The notes beneath the pieces were generated by a model that had not been told where the DNA came from, made no database searches, and saw only the letters and a list, made by a program, of their open reading frames with translations. This document shows, in pieces, positions 6,666 to 13,674 of a stretch of 14,573 nucleotides of DNA. Position 1 is the first letter of the stretch. Each line of letters starts with the position of its first letter. A program made the position numbers and the translations under genes. Source of the stretch: Deltaproteobacteria bacterium (GTDB lineage: Bacteria; Desulfobacterota; DSM-4660; Desulfatiglandales; B25-G16); the NCBI GenBank assembly GCA_003646875.1, contig QMLT01000016.1, positions 1 through 14,573 of the forward strand, written 5' to 3'.

Positions 6666-7934
6666 TTACTTCATCATCCAGGGCGGCAGCTTAATTGTGC
6701 CAGTAGCTATGCTTTTAGGAAATACTACTATTCTTTTTCCAGCCTGCCACTGAAGAATGGTACCAACAGCACCCTCTTCTGGGTCCAAACTTGGAATGAC
6801 CTGATGGCTTTTCGGATTAAATCGGAGCCTGCCATAAACGCCCATAACATCCGTCTTTTCCAGTTCGGAAACGACCTTGTCTGAATTTAATGTGTTAGCA
6901 CGCTCGATGGCATCCCGCAATACATATACCGCCATATAACTACTGGAGCTCCCAAGTCCTTCAGGTTCAACGTTCCACCTTTTTGCATAGGCATTGTAAA
7001 ATTTCATGGTCCACGGTGTGGCATTAGATGGGGCATTGCCTGCATTGACTACATTGCAAAGTGTGTATTCTCCCTTTCCCTCCGTGGCTTTCCAGAAACC
7101 CGGTTGCTCTGCGGCTGCCAGGGTAGAACCGAATGGGAGGGCAGGGAGTTTCATATCATACCACTGCTTTAGTAAAATGGCGCTTTCCGGCATATCCATC
7201 CAAATATTTATAATTTCCGATTTGGTCTTCTTTGCCTTGAGCAATCCCATGGAAAAATCGCTGGCGCCAGTTGGGTAAATCTCTAGTCCAGTCACATTCC
7301 AGCCTTTTTTAAGGGCCACTTTGTTCATTACCTTGGCTGCACCCCTCGCATGGGCAACATCCTGGGCAATAATGAACAAATTGTTAAATCCATACTTTTC
7401 TTTCAATGCTGTAAAATTAGCAAACATCTCTCCAACAAGCTGTTTGGCTTCACCATGAATACGGAAACAATATTTATATTTATCATATTGTTTTGCTACT
7501 AATGCATGATATTTCGGAGTCAATACACCAGTACTAAGGATTGAGACCTTTTTGTACTTGGATAAAAGAGGCATGGCCGCCAGGGCCGCCTCGGAACGAA
7601 CCGGCCCGCCCAGGATGAAATCGGACTTTTTATCCAAAATCAGCTTTTCCACCGCAAGAAGGGCCTCACTTACTGGAACGCCCGGCTCTAAGTCTCGAGT
7701 ATCAATAACCTCCACTTTAAACGGGCGCTTTTCCCCTCCCAGGGTAACGCCTCCTTTGGCGTTAATTTCCTCAACAGCCAGTTTGATCCCTCTTTCCGCA
7801 TCCCAGCCATAAAGAAAGGCTGTGGACAGGGGACATCCTAAAACAATAGGTTTAGCTGCCAGGGCAGAATATGTTGGCAATGCAAACAAAATTGCTAACA
7901 GTATGACAATAGTTGCAAAAAACTTTGTTTTCAT
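6666..7934 (-). CDS. livK: Periplasmic substrate-binding protein of the Liv-type importer
   Basis: This is the extracytoplasmic receptor that captures the substrate and delivers it to LivHM. The 422-residue protein starts with a Sec signal peptide (Lys-rich start, hydrophobic 5-20, ALAA near 24-27, mature end around Lys28) and has no lipobox. The mature part fits the type I periplasmic binding fold of the Leu/Ile/Val family: KPIVLGCPLST as first strand, DAERGIKLAVEEINAKGG (about 45-62), then GGPVRSEAALAAMPLLSKYK. AGGAGG (7942-7947) sits 7 nt before the ATG. The symbol reflects family and position only; amino acids, aromatic acids and short acids are all bound by members of this family, and the neighbouring acyl-CoA ligase favours an acid. 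Confidence 0.9.
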   Translation of the reverse strand: MKTKFFATIVILLAILFALPTYSALAAKPIVLGCPLSTAFLYGWDAERGIKLAVEEINAKGGVTLGGEKRPFKVEVIDTRDLEPGVPVSEALLAVEKLILDKKSDFILGGPVRSEAALAAMPLLSKYKKVSILSTGVLTPKYHALVAKQYDKYKYCFRIHGEAKQLVGEMFANFTALKEKYGFNNLFIIAQDVAHARGAAKVMNKVALKKGWNVTGLEIYPTGASDFSMGLLKAKKTKSEIINIWMDMPESAILLKQWYDMKLPALPFGSTLAAAEQPGFWKATEGKGEYTLCNVVNAGNAPSNATPWTMKFYNAYAKRWNVEPEGLGSSSSYMAVYVLRDAIERANTLNSDKVVSELEKTDVMGVYGRLRFNPKSHQVIPSLDPEEGAVGTILQWQAGKRIVVFPKSIATGTIKLPPWMMK

Positions 7935-8029
7935 GACTATCCCTCCTTTAAGGTTTATCTATACCCTTTTCCTTTAACCCTCTTTTTCACCTCCCTTCTA
8001 TTAAAAAAGATTCGGTAATTGTACATGTT

Positions 8030-8233
8030 TTACTGACAGATTAGGCTTGGGGGTTTTCGATAGGTAAATGTACGCTTCCTGCCAGAGATGGGCTCTGGCA
8101 GGTTCAAGCTTCTGTTATCCTTAAGAGAAGTAATGTGGTTAAAATAGGGTTTTCTAAAGGTACGAATGTTATCTCGATGCTCAATTGGATGGTAAGGTAT
8201 GGCTCTATCGTTTAGGCTAATAGTGCAGACCAT
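8030..8233 (-). CDS. Possible 67-codon leader ORF upstream of livK
   Basis: The ATG at 8233 lies about 35 nt inside the transcript predicted from the 8275-8304 promoter and has GGGAG (8244-8248) 10 nt upstream. The product is basic and rich in Arg, Asn, Pro and Ser (for example HRDNIRTFRKPYFNHITSLK), has no signal peptide or motif I recognise, and contains the 8078-8102 hairpin within its coding sequence. It may be a leader peptide gene, a remnant, or a chance open frame. No regulatory logic, such as a run of one amino acid, is visible, so I do not assign a function. Confidence 0.25.
   Translation of the reverse strand: MVCTISLNDRAIPYHPIEHRDNIRTFRKPYFNHITSLKDNRSLNLPEPISGRKRTFTYRKPPSLICQ
8078..8102 (-). 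promoter_or_regulatory. Perfect 10-bp hairpin in the livK leader
   Basis: CCTGCCAGAG (8078-8087) and CTCTGGCAGG (8093-8102) are exact reverse complements around a 5-nt loop. On the minus strand it lies about 145 nt before the livK start codon. No T tract follows, so it is not an intrinsic terminator. A structured leader element or a copy of a dispersed repeat (its ends share CCTGCC with the other palindromes) are both possible. Confidence 0.5.
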
Positions 8234-8274
8234 AGAAACAGGTCTCCCTTAAATGCATAGCGATATGGTTGCTA

Positions 8275-8304
8275 TCTATAACTCCATGATTATAGCCTTG
8301 TCAA
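8275..8304 (-). promoter_or_regulatory. Sigma70-like promoter for livKHMGF-ligase
   Basis: On the minus strand a perfect -35 TTGACA (8304-8299) is followed after 18 nt by TATAGA (8280-8275), matching 4 of 6 positions of the -10 consensus. Reading the -10 one base earlier gives TTATAG with a 17-nt spacer. Transcription would start near 8268, leaving a leader of about 330 nt before livK. Confidence 0.55.
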
Positions 8305-8369
8305 ATGTTTTGTTTAAAACTTTTTTGATACTTTCCAATTCTTTGAAAGCGCCTAAAGTGAGCTAAAAT

Positions 8370-8422
8370 GCCCGCCCGCCGAGCAGAGCGAGGCGGCCAG
8401 GGCGAGAGCGTTGCGGACAGGC
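8370..8422. repeat. GC-rich palindromic intergenic repeat (copy 2)
   Basis: A sharply GC-rich block in AT-rich surroundings. GCCCGCCC (8370-8377) faces GGACAGGC (8415-8422), a decayed form of a GCCTGTCC/GGACAGGC pair. Inside, GCC..GGC segments around GAGCAGAGCGAG can also pair. Related in its ends to the elements at 1278-1312 and 14312-14360. Short direct copies of CTAAAAT flank it on both sides (8363-8369 and 8423-8429), which could be an insertion footprint or chance. Confidence 0.45.
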
Positions 8423-8443
8423 CTAAAATTAACTCGTTTACTA

Positions 8444-8467
8444 CTTAACCATTTGACCAATCAACCA
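8444..8467. repeat. Three tandem octamers of consensus NTTRACCA
   Basis: CTTAACCA (8444-8451), TTTGACCA (8452-8459) and ATCAACCA (8460-8467) follow one another without gaps and then decay. A small degenerate minisatellite in the non-coding stretch between the terminator and the livK promoter. No function is apparent. Confidence 0.45.
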
Positions 8468-8608
8468 CTTTCATCCTTCGTTGTGGCCGAAAGGCCATAC
8501 CTGTTCATTAGTCATTCCCAGTGTGAGAATGTATCTGAACAATAAAACTATGTTTCGAATCTTCACATGGAAATAAAGGATTAGGATGGACTAGAAAATC
8601 TACTAAAC

Positions 8609-8650
8609 AAATAAAACCACATCCATGCATAGATGGATGTGGTTTTATTT
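8609..8650 (-). terminator. Perfect 18-bp-stem terminator of the lipoprotein operon
   Basis: Positions 8609-8626 (AAATAAAACCACATCCAT) and 8633-8650 are exact reverse complements around a GCATAG loop. The stem is T-rich on the 3' side in both directions, so it should work bidirectionally. On the minus strand it comes about 38 nt after the stop of the last lipoprotein gene and is followed by further T-rich sequence. Confidence 0.9.
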
Positions 8651-8688
8651 TGGTGTTTGTTCTCTATCTCTATTGAGAAGGCCGATCA

Positions 8689-9255
8689 CTATCTCTTTTG
8701 TTCCATCTCCTCAAGCTGTTTGTGCATCTTTTCAGCATTCTCCCTGACGTAGTCCCTCACCTTTGCATCCAATTCCTTGTGTTCCTTCAATGCATTTTTG
8801 AATGCAAACAGGTCCATCTCACAGAGAGAAAAGAGTGATCCATCCGCAGGATCCCGCCAGTGGTCTATAATTCTGGCCCCATGAAGGGTGGTCTTTGTAA
8901 ATGTCTTGAGCGCCTGCTCTACATGTTGCTCTTCTGAAGAGGCCGTCATTTCTCCAGCAGTTGTGGATGCCATGTAGTCCTTGGCAAGAACCGCCACATA
9001 TGTCTCAAGAATCTTGGCAATCTCAGCCCGAGCCCTATTGTCTGCAGTTGAAATTAATAATGCCCGATTCTTGATCCCTGACGCTACACCAACACCGTAG
9101 AAGACCTTTCCTTTGTCAACATCAAATGCCCCGCTTCCCTTGTTAACCCAGGCAGGCGCTTGAGGAGCGACTGGTTTTTTCCCAGCGCAGCCCATAGCAA
9201 ACAAAACTCCTATTGCCATCAAAATACACAATCCTTTTAAAACGTGTGCTTTCAT
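8689..9255 (-). CDS. LPP20-family lipoprotein with C-terminal charged helix (last gene of the envelope operon)
   Basis: Predicted lipoprotein of 188 residues. The signal peptide ends at AMGC, making Cys23 the lipidated residue. The LPP20 pattern is clear: PAWV (34-37), FYGVGVA (52-58), the helix motif RARAEIAKIL (74-83) and the closing strand LFSLCEMDL (141-149). The last 35 residues (KELDAKVRDYVRENAEKMHK and on to QKR) form a highly charged heptad-like helix, a likely coiled coil that the other two LPP20 paralogues in this operon lack. The gene starts 2 bp after the protease stop with AAGGAGGT just upstream, so the two are almost certainly co-translated. LPP20 proteins are surface or outer-membrane lipoproteins (Helicobacter Lpp20, Vibrio FlgP relatives), but a biochemical role here cannot be stated. 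Confidence 0.85.
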   Translation of the reverse strand: MKAHVLKGLCILMAIGVLFAMGCAGKKPVAPQAPAWVNKGSGAFDVDKGKVFYGVGVASGIKNRALLISTADNRARAEIAKILETYVAVLAKDYMASTTAGEMTASSEEQHVEQALKTFTKTTLHGARIIDHWRDPADGSLFSLCEMDLFAFKNALKEHKELDAKVRDYVRENAEKMHKQLEEMEQKR

Positions 9256-9257
9256 AA

Positions 9258-10256
9258 CTACCTCCTTTTCTTAAATTCTTCAATTGTTCCTCTCATCTCT
9301 TCCATTAAGTCTTCCATCTCCTCCATACCCGCAATCAATTCATTCATCTTATATGGCTTCTTTTCAGTGAGTATCCTTCCCTCCTTTCTCTTTTTAGAAG
9401 ATTTGGGCGCAGGAGATTGAGCCTCCTTCACTGGCCGAGCAGGTGGCTTAATTGGCTGAGACTCCTGTTCCCTGATAGTCTTTTGCCTTGTTTTGGATGC
9501 AAAAGCCTTAGCTTCAGCAAACCTGTAACCTTCTCTATTTAACCATCTTAAGGCCACATCCGACTTGATGGCAAAATTAACATCTGTGATTGTTAAACCG
9601 TCCTCTGCCTTTCTGGCAATCATGGAGTTGATGCCAATCATCAGACCCTGCTCATCCAAAAGAGGGCCTCCAGAATTTCCCCTGTTAATGCTGGCATCTG
9701 TCTGAAAAAGGTTCTTTCCGGGCACACCAGCATAATTATTTCTGTATGCACTGATGACACCACTTGTCAAACTCCATAGACCTCCCTGCTCGGGATGACC
9801 AATAGCATAGGCTTGATCACCAATCACAGTCTTGTTTGAATCCCCGAAACTTACTTGAGTGAGTGGTAAATCCGTTTTTACAATCTTGAGAAGCGCCAGA
9901 TCTAACTCCCGATCATATGTCACTATCTTTCCCCTGTACCGTCTTGCGAGATCTGTCTTGGGATTGCCGGTTACCTTTTTGGGTTTCAAAAAAATCCATA
10001 TATCAGAAATAGGTTCTGGTGAATCCTTCCGGGTGAATATGTGTGCGTTGGTGATCACCAGGCCATCTTCCCTGATAATTGATCCTGTGCCGCCACTTCC
10101 CTTGCCATGGCCCTCAGAGGCGTATACGAAGACAACGCCAGGACTCACCCTTTGGTAGATCTCCTTTGGCGTCAAGGCATAGGCGTAAGACTCAAGTACC
10201 CAAAAACCAATCACAATGATTGACAAAAAAACCATATATAATCGTTTATCTCTCAT
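9258..10256 (-). CDS. Exported trypsin-like serine protease (S1C-like, no PDZ domain, coiled-coil tail)
   Basis: Periplasmic serine protease of 332 residues. A Sec signal peptide (hydrophobic 7-21, cleavage likely after AYA at 25-27) precedes a trypsin-fold domain at about 30-235. The catalytic triad is visible: His72 in TNAHIF, Asp119 in LDLALLKI and Ser195 in GNSGGPLL. Unlike DegP/DegS/DegQ there is no PDZ domain. Instead a Lys/Pro/Ala-rich linker (about 250-300, with PIKPPARPVKE) leads to an acidic-basic helix (about 304-332, MNELIAGMEEMEDLMEEMRG...) likely to form a coiled coil. GAGGTGA precedes the ATG. It lies inside a lipoprotein operon, 65 bp after the long LPP20 gene and 2 bp before the short one. 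The substrate is unknown. Proteolysis or quality control of the neighbouring lipoproteins is a reasonable guess, not evidence. Confidence 0.9.
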   Translation of the reverse strand: MRDKRLYMVFLSIIVIGFWVLESYAYALTPKEIYQRVSPGVVFVYASEGHGKGSGGTGSIIREDGLVITNAHIFTRKDSPEPISDIWIFLKPKKVTGNPKTDLARRYRGKIVTYDRELDLALLKIVKTDLPLTQVSFGDSNKTVIGDQAYAIGHPEQGGLWSLTSGVISAYRNNYAGVPGKNLFQTDASINRGNSGGPLLDEQGLMIGINSMIARKAEDGLTITDVNFAIKSDVALRWLNREGYRFAEAKAFASKTRQKTIREQESQPIKPPARPVKEAQSPAPKSSKKRKEGRILTEKKPYKMNELIAGMEEMEDLMEEMRGTIEEFKKRR

Positions 10257-10321
10257 ACTCTTTCACCTCAATTTATAAAATCACTTCACGATCTTATATA
10301 ATAAATATAACAAACATTAGC

Positions 10322-11518
10322 CTACTGAGAAAAAATATATCTCTTCATCTCCCCGGCAATCTCTGTTATGAGTACCTTTCGTATGTTTCGAACGGCCCTG
10401 TTTTCAGCCTGTTGAAGGCTCAAATGCCCTTGCCTCCCTGTCTTATTGACACTTCCAAAAACAGATCCACACTTTTTATCAACCATATCAAAATATGCCC
10501 GCCACTGCACATATTTCCATTCAGATGTTCCCCTCTTAAGGGGTTTAATCTCAACATTACCCCTGACAAGCACATTTACCCTATTTAAGTCCTGAGAAAT
10601 AGAGAATCCCTGCTGATTTAATCCTTGAACAAGGGCATCCTGAACCTCATCTGCCCTGCTGCCCTTAACCGATACACCAATCAGAAAATCCCTCAGCAGA
10701 ATAGATTCCAGCCTGCCTTTTATTTCAGCGAAATGGATTGAAGAGGAGATACCTTTTCCAGTCCGGCTCACAATCCGTAGTTCAGTATCATAAGCCTCTC
10801 TGATGACGAATTTCTGAACTGATTGTTTAAGGCACTTCACTTTGGCAAGCAGATCTTCTTCACCTTTAGCCCTGGATAGCAGTTGGTGAATGTCCTGATC
10901 CAGTTCTTGAATCTTATAACCCAGTATCTTAGCAGATTGGTCTCTATCAAGCACTGCAAGGGCATAAAAAATAGGCCTTGTCCCTGTCTCTTGGTAGACC
11001 TGCGCGATTCTTACCCCGGAAAGGACCTTTTGGGTTGAGACGCTCGTAATATCTTGAATGCTGAAGATTTCCTCTGTTTTTGACCTGCCCTTAGATGTAA
11101 TTTTTAGATAATCCTGGTAGGTCCTGGTTCGAGAATCTATTTTGCTCACAAATATCTTGGCAATCTCGGCCCTGGCCTTATCCTCTGCCAATTTTCTGTC
11201 AGGATCATATCCAACGCCTGTGAGATATTTAGAGGAAGGGTATTGGATGCTATCGCCATCCACCCACCCCGGTCTTTTCCCCTTCTTGACCTGAACTTTG
11301 CCCCTGGTTTCCTCAGAAGGCTGAGCTAAGGTCGTTTTTTCACCCCTTTTCACCTTAGGAAAAGCCTTGCCTCCGGTTTCTTCTGATTTCAACTCATCAA
11401 AGGCGTGTTCGGCCCTTCCCTGTATCGCCTCTGCTGGGATCTCTTTGTTAGCGGCGCATCCCGCTATCATTATCACAAAAAAGATTACCAGGGAAACATA
11501 TATCCTTGTTTCTCTCAT
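10322..11518 (-). CDS. Long LPP20-family lipoprotein with an extra C-terminal domain
   Basis: Predicted lipoprotein of 398 residues; the lipobox IAGC makes Cys21 the lipidated residue. A charged low-complexity linker (about 22-80) precedes an LPP20-like domain with RPGWV (82-86), YLTGVGY (98-104), ARAEIAKIF (115-123) and FYALAVLDR (184-192). A helical stretch (about 195-235) then leads to a second alpha/beta domain (about 255-398; VLVRGNVEIKPL, then AYFDMVDKKCGSVFGSVNKT and a long final helix) that I cannot name. At roughly twice the usual LPP20 length this is the largest paralogue in the operon. AGAGGA lies upstream of the ATG, 30 bp after the TPR lipoprotein gene. The C-terminal domain may bind a partner in the envelope; this is a guess from architecture. 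Confidence 0.8.
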   Translation of the reverse strand: MRETRIYVSLVIFFVIMIAGCAANKEIPAEAIQGRAEHAFDELKSEETGGKAFPKVKRGEKTTLAQPSEETRGKVQVKKGKRPGWVDGDSIQYPSSKYLTGVGYDPDRKLAEDKARAEIAKIFVSKIDSRTRTYQDYLKITSKGRSKTEEIFSIQDITSVSTQKVLSGVRIAQVYQETGTRPIFYALAVLDRDQSAKILGYKIQELDQDIHQLLSRAKGEEDLLAKVKCLKQSVQKFVIREAYDTELRIVSRTGKGISSSIHFAEIKGRLESILLRDFLIGVSVKGSRADEVQDALVQGLNQQGFSISQDLNRVNVLVRGNVEIKPLKRGTSEWKYVQWRAYFDMVDKKCGSVFGSVNKTGRQGHLSLQQAENRAVRNIRKVLITEIAGEMKRYIFSQ

Positions 11519-11548
11519 AGATTTCCTCTCTATTAAGAGCTTACAAAT

Positions 11549-12910
11549 TTATCTGAGTGTCCTGTAAAGGAAAAACCTTTCCTCACTTTTCTTGACAGAG
11601 AAAGGGTCAATTTTTCTTGAAACTATAACAGGACCATTCGAACTAACAAATTCTATTCTCCCTGAGTAGTCTCCCGGGGGGATCACTGCTCTTCCAACCC
11701 TGATCTCTGCAGGCAGCAATCTCCAGTGCCTTACATCTGCCTGTTCTGTTGCCACACTAGCGATATTTGCAGTCATTTTAGTCAATAAACCAGCCAATTC
11801 TCCATGCTGCTTTTCAATGGCCTTGCTTGCTGCCGTGCTCGCCAGGTATTTTGTTGTAGCCCGTGCAATGGCCTTTGCCTTAATCCTATTGATTCGGTTA
11901 TCCAAATTCATAACCGCTATCGATGCAATGTCTTCCATCAAAATCGTAGGGAAACGATAGGATCGTCCAGATGCTAGATTCCTCAAGGTTATCTCGCCAT
12001 GAGAGATCCTATAGCTCTTTTTTACAAACTTCGGGTAGGCGATTTTGATCACAAACCCATCAGGCATTCGAATAAGAAAATGTTCTTCTACCTTTTCTGG
12101 TCCCAATCCATTGTAGTGAATAAAAAACACCTCTGCCATTTCCCTTTTCTTTCTCGATTCCATGAATGATACCCCTGGATATTCCTTCTGGATCTGTGCC
12201 ATTTCTTCGTGAAAGCCCATTGCATGTGCGGAGGTAAGTAAATTTTCTACAAGAATACGAGGTGGAGAGACCCCATAGTTCGGTAAATAGTCATTCCTGT
12301 ATGTCTCTTCTGCCTTCCGATATGAGATAAATGCATCATTGATCTCCCCTTCTACCTCATAGAGCGTGCCCATTAAGAAACGAATGAATCCATCTTCTTT
12401 GTACACGTTCTTTTTTGCTTCCTCGTACTGGCTATTGATAAGGTTCAATTTGTTGTCCACCTTTCGGGCCTCAACAACAGCATCTTCCCAGCTCCCCAAT
12501 CCCACATAATTCAGTGCCATAAACAGATTGACCATTGCCCTCTCGAAGTCCTCCCCACGGTATGGAACTGTATTATCACTAATCAAAAAAGATGCCGCCT
12601 CTTTTGAAATGGATTTCGTGTAAAGTTCATCCATGATGGATTCGGCTCTGGCGAAACTCTGGTTGCTTTCTTTATAGTGACCACCAAAATGGGAAATGAT
12701 ACCTTCATCCAGATAGTAAAGCACCGCATTTCGTTTGCTATAGGTATCTTTACTCTGCTGTACGACTTTGTATGCGGAATCGTAATCACTACAGAGAAGA
12801 TACTGATTAATCAGTGGATACTGTTTGATACCTGGGGCACAGGAAGAAAAAATGAAAAGCCCAAAGATAATAAATGAAAGGGAGATAGGTCTTATTTGTC
12901 TACTTTCCAT
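11549..12910 (-). CDS. COG3014-type TPR lipoprotein
   Basis: Predicted lipoprotein of 453 residues; the signal peptide ends in FSSC, so Cys24 is the probable lipidation site. Residues about 35-240 form helical TPR-like hairpins containing the family-typical VPYRGEDFERAMVN (115-128), FMALNYVGLGSWEDAVVEA and EARKVDNKL (147-155). A beta-rich part (about 250-325) follows, then an Ala-rich hydrophobic helical region (about 340-378) and the conserved ADVRHWRLLPAEIRVGR (381-397) with PPGDY. The pattern matches the uncharacterised COG3014 family as I remember it. AGGGG (12916-12920) sits 5 nt before the ATG, 18 bp after the LpoB-like gene. COG3014 genes are often found beside LpoB-like and LPP20 genes, as here; TPRs suggest a protein-binding scaffold. 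Function is unknown. Confidence 0.8.
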   Translation of the reverse strand: MESRQIRPISLSFIIFGLFIFSSCAPGIKQYPLINQYLLCSDYDSAYKVVQQSKDTYSKRNAVLYYLDEGIISHFGGHYKESNQSFARAESIMDELYTKSISKEAASFLISDNTVPYRGEDFERAMVNLFMALNYVGLGSWEDAVVEARKVDNKLNLINSQYEEAKKNVYKEDGFIRFLMGTLYEVEGEINDAFISYRKAEETYRNDYLPNYGVSPPRILVENLLTSAHAMGFHEEMAQIQKEYPGVSFMESRKKREMAEVFFIHYNGLGPEKVEEHFLIRMPDGFVIKIAYPKFVKKSYRISHGEITLRNLASGRSYRFPTILMEDIASIAVMNLDNRINRIKAKAIARATTKYLASTAASKAIEKQHGELAGLLTKMTANIASVATEQADVRHWRLLPAEIRVGRAVIPPGDYSGRIEFVSSNGPVIVSRKIDPFSVKKSEERFFLYRTLR

Positions 12911-12928
12911 CGTTGCCCCTATTTCAAA

Positions 12929-13552
12929 CTACCATTTCACCCTGGGCCTTTTTATCAACTTTTTGATCTTCTTTTCACCAACCCAGGCCTTAAGATTGTT
13001 GGCCATATCAATCAACTCCAGATTTGTTTGATAGAAGATCACCGCCTTGCCTGCTATTTCATCCCTGATTGTGTTTATTGACCCAATCAACATGAAATCG
13101 GCGCCTATCTCCTCGCCTGGGCCCTTTATGGTCTCTTCTGAAGCATGCTTTGCTATATCAAGCCTCTCCTCACGCACCCCAGCTCTTTCGCCCTTTGACG
13201 CAACAAATTGAACTCTGCCAGAGTTTATCAAGGCCATCTCCAGATCTTTAACGAATGTCTGGACATTGATATGTTCATGGCTTCTGTTTCTCACCCTGCC
13301 AACTATGACCGTTGGGGCCTTTCCCCCGTGCCTTGCAGAAAATCTTTCCAACCATGGCCGGTTAAGGCAGTCCTTGATCATCTCCTCCGATACCATCCTT
13401 GAATCTACATCATTCCAGCGTCCGCTCAGATCGATAGTAGTTTCCACGGCCTTCCTCTCAACCTTTGGCGTTGTAGCGCAGCCAACAAGTAATGTCAAAA
13501 TGCCAAAAAACAAAATGAATAGACTGCTTCTATAAAATCTTATCTTTACCAT
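12929..13552 (-). CDS. LpoB-like lipoprotein (putative penicillin-binding protein activator)
   Basis: Predicted outer-membrane lipoprotein of 207 residues, lipidated at Cys25 (LLVGC). The mature protein shows the LpoB-family order: LSGRW (42-46), a helix ending in RPWLERF, TVIVGRVRNRS (81-91), ALINSGRVQFVAS (107-119), GADFMLIGSI (150-159) and EKKIKKLI (193-200). In enterobacteria LpoB stimulates the peptidoglycan synthase PBP1B; relatives in other phyla sit with COG3014 and LPP20 genes and their target is unproven, so the name should not be read as a demonstrated function. An ATG at 13564 would add four residues but overlaps the ribosome site GGAGG (13558-13562), which is 5 nt from the ATG at 13552, so the latter is chosen. 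The gene lies 122 bp after the first LPP20 gene. Confidence 0.82.
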   Translation of the reverse strand: MVKIRFYRSSLFILFFGILTLLVGCATTPKVERKAVETTIDLSGRWNDVDSRMVSEEMIKDCLNRPWLERFSARHGGKAPTVIVGRVRNRSHEHINVQTFVKDLEMALINSGRVQFVASKGERAGVREERLDIAKHASEETIKGPGEEIGADFMLIGSINTIRDEIAGKAVIFYQTNLELIDMANNLKAWVGEKKIKKLIKRPRVKW

Positions 13553-13674
13553 CTTTACCTCCATGTTTTCTTACCACTGTTCAAATATTTAACCTACTAT
13601 ATGACCTTATAACCAGGAAAGGTAGCAGCCAATTAAATCCCCAGTTTAAATCAAACTACTCCTTCGATGTTCTT

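Larger units (their letters stand above)
7935..8688. other. Intergenic region between the lipoprotein operon and livK
   Basis: About 750 bp without a confident gene. From right to left it holds the 18-bp-stem terminator (8609-8650), a TGTGGCC-GAAA-GGCCATA hairpin (8482-8499), three octamers (8444-8467), a GC-rich palindromic repeat (about 8370-8422), a sigma70-like promoter for livK (8275-8304), a possible 67-codon leader ORF (8030-8233) and a perfect 10-bp hairpin (8078-8102). The predicted livK leader of about 330 nt is long for a simple promoter-gene arrangement. Confidence 0.6.

Noticed and set aside
8482..8499. GAAA-tetraloop hairpin (TGTGGCC/GGCCATA) as a riboswitch core
   Set aside because: The flanking bases do not fit the cyclic-di-GMP, TPP, cobalamin or SAM consensus elements I know, and it is outside the predicted livK transcript.
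10220..10588. 122-codon plus-strand ORF bridging the protease start and the long LPP20 gene
   Set aside because: Overlaps two well-supported minus-strand genes and the 65-bp gap between them; low-complexity Ile/Ser/Leu-rich product with no recognisable family.
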